Shown one piece after another: positions 4,262-5,372 of a DNA stretch of 5,372 bases; the stretch's first letter is position 1, and every line of letters starts with the position of its first letter. The DNA is from Methanoregulaceae archaeon (GTDB lineage: Archaea > Halobacteriota > Methanomicrobia > Methanomicrobiales > Methanospirillaceae). The position numbers and the translations under genes were made by a program. Location: positions 1 to 5,372 of the forward strand of contig JACTVF010000181.1 in assembly GCA_019695435.1 (NCBI GenBank), read 5' to 3'. The notes under the pieces are model-generated. The model did no database searches. It worked only from the letters and a program-made list of their open reading frames with translations, and was not told the DNA's origin.

Positions 4262-5231
4262 AGTGGTCGCGGATATACAGGATATCGCCTATAATGGCGC
4301 TTGCCGTCTCGATCGATCCTGCGCCTCTCCCGGTAAGGGTAATATCCTTGGCCATATCGGTCTCAATGGTGAGCGCATTTAACGTTCCTTCGACCACCAG
4401 CGGGTGGTTTTTCTCGATGAGGCGGGGGGAGACCCGCAGGATCTTTTTTCCCGGGATCGCCTCTGCAATCAGCCGGATGGTACAGTCCCCTTCCTCGGCA
4501 AGGCGCAGTGCGTCGGGTGTAAGCAGATCGATGCCTGTCAGGTCAACATCGGCCAGTTTTGCACCGCTGTCCCAGATCGTGTTTGAGAGGATCACCAGTT
4601 TGATCGCCGCATCGATTCCCTTGACATCATAGGTAGGATCGGCCTCGGCATATCCCATCTCCCGTGCCTCCATGAGCGCCTGTTCGTAGGTAAGACCTTC
4701 TGCGGCCATACGGGTGAGAATATAATTACAGGTGCCGTTGAGGACCCCGTAGATCGCAATAATCTTGTTCCCCGACAAACCGTTTTCGAGTGTATGCATG
4801 ATCGGGATGGCACCCCCGACTGTGGCCTCGTACCGGAGCGCCACCCCCTTCTTTTGTGCAAACGTGGTTAATTCACGGTACGCAAGAGCGATCGGGCCCT
4901 TGTTGGAGGTGACGATATGCTTCTTCTTTGCAAGAGCTGCCCTGATATATCCTATCGCCGGTTCACCGGTGAGGGCGTTTGTCGGTGTCACCTCAATGAG
5001 GACGTCGTAATCTCCTTTTTTTATCACGTCCATCGCAGAGATTGCCGGTTCTCCGCACATACCGGTCCTTTTCTTGTATTCGAGTGCCGCCGCAATATCG
5101 ATGCCTTCGTCACAGATACATCCGCTTTTCGAATCCGCAATGCCGGTGATCGTTATACCGGGATCTTTCTTCGCGATCATCTCCGCGACGCCGCGACCCA
5201 CCGACCCGAGGCCGATAAGTGCCGCTTTCAT
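4245..5231 (-). CDS. hom: Homoserine dehydrogenase
   Basis: The gene encodes a 328-residue monofunctional enzyme that reduces aspartate-4-semialdehyde to homoserine with NAD(P)H, the branch point to threonine, methionine and isoleucine. The Rossmann nucleotide site is GLGSVGRG (residues 7-14). The conserved lysine of SNKGP is Lys111. YEATVGGAIPI (134-144) and GVLNGTCNYILTRM (162-175) are family signatures. EADPTYDVKGIDAAIK (196-211) holds the substrate and catalytic residues: Glu196, Asp207 and Lys211 align with yeast Glu208, Asp219 and Lys223. There is no aspartokinase domain and no C-terminal ACT domain; the ACT function is supplied by the gene in front. The start ATG shares ATGA with the stop of the ACT gene, and GGGGAG (5237-5242) lies five bases before it, a strong ribosome site. 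All key residues are present, so it should be active. Confidence 0.95.
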   Translation of the reverse strand: MKAALIGLGSVGRGVAEMIAKKDPGITITGIADSKSGCICDEGIDIAAALEYKKRTGMCGEPAISAMDVIKKGDYDVLIEVTPTNALTGEPAIGYIRAALAKKKHIVTSNKGPIALAYRELTTFAQKKGVALRYEATVGGAIPIMHTLENGLSGNKIIAIYGVLNGTCNYILTRMAAEGLTYEQALMEAREMGYAEADPTYDVKGIDAAIKLVILSNTIWDSGAKLADVDLTGIDLLTPDALRLAEEGDCTIRLIAEAIPGKKILRVSPRLIEKNHPLVVEGTLNALTIETDMAKDITLTGRGAGSIETASAIIGDILYIRDHYGKRA

Positions 5232-5372
5232 ACGATCTCCCCCAGCGGCTCGATCAAAAGCAGCGATTTCTGCTGCGCGACCCGGCGCAGGATGGCGAGC
5301 GCCGCATCCATATCTGCCCGGTTGGTCGCCTTGATTGTGACCCGGGATGTCGAACGCTCGTTTATTGCCGGC
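5228..5372 (-). CDS. ACT-domain protein, C-terminal end (partial)
   Basis: Only the last 47 codons are in the window; the gene continues past the right edge. The visible part (PAINERSTSRVTIKATNRA onward, ending EPLGEIV) reads as a beta strand, a helix with the pattern MDAALAILRRVAQQ, and a final strand LLLIEPL, fitting the second half of an ACT amino-acid-binding fold. Small ACT proteins directly before hom are known from Methanomicrobiales, which supports the call. The stop TGA overlaps the hom ATG as ATGA, so the two are translationally coupled. It probably senses an aspartate-family amino acid and modulates Hom or expression of the operon, which is inferred. The rest of the gene is needed to confirm the fold. 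Confidence 0.7.
   Translation of the reverse strand, partial: PAINERSTSRVTIKATNRADMDAALAILRRVAQQKSLLLIEPLGEIV

Noticed and set aside
3191..4294. A 367-codon open frame on the plus strand opposite the HTH protein
   Set aside because: It is antisense to a gene with recognisable HTH and IGVDDTD motifs, is rich in Arg, Pro, His and Cys, shows no motif, and is explained by the high G/C third positions of the real gene.

Overview
The window looks like chromosomal DNA from a methanogenic euryarchaeon, probably order Methanomicrobiales (Methanoregula-like). This is inferred from family knowledge, not from a search. The signs are a short archaeal type IV pilin with the SPVIG motif, an ACT-protein/homoserine dehydrogenase pair with overlapping genes, and a winged-HTH protein carrying an IGVDDTD (TiaS / methanogenesis-marker-11-like) domain. 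Intergenic stretches are long, and some carry extreme G/C runs.

Layout. Bases 1-637 hold no convincing large gene. They contain a G-run inverted repeat (49-155), an AT-rich near-palindrome (175-202) and a promoter-like TATA at 466-473. The TATA is followed by three hairpins and a T7 tract (about 495-657), which is either a small RNA gene or a 38-codon ORF. A four-helix membrane protein of unknown function lies on the minus strand (638-1165). Bases 1187-1712 are non-coding, with another copy of the G-run core, GC-rich hairpins, and an inverted repeat overlapping a direct repeat. A type IV pilin is encoded on the minus strand (1713-2099), with a T-rich terminator behind it and a leader hairpin plus TATA box in front. 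A divergent intergenic region (2100-2461) separates it from a stand-alone class I glutamine amidotransferase on the plus strand (2462-3121).

From 3155 to the right edge runs a minus-strand operon, in transcription order: ACT-domain protein (partial, enters at 5372), homoserine dehydrogenase hom (ATGA overlap), and the HTH/IGVDDTD protein (17-base overlap with hom). The operon converges on the amidotransferase gene across a 33-base gap.

How the genes fit together. ACT protein plus Hom suggests aspartate-family (Thr/Met/Ile) synthesis with amino-acid sensing. The third, tightly coupled gene has a DNA-binding-like N-terminus fused to a nucleotide-handling-like domain, so it may regulate this pathway or link it to RNA or cofactor modification; its function is not established here. 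The other genes appear to be independent units. The least explained items are this fusion protein, the G-run palindrome family and the possible small RNA at 495-657.
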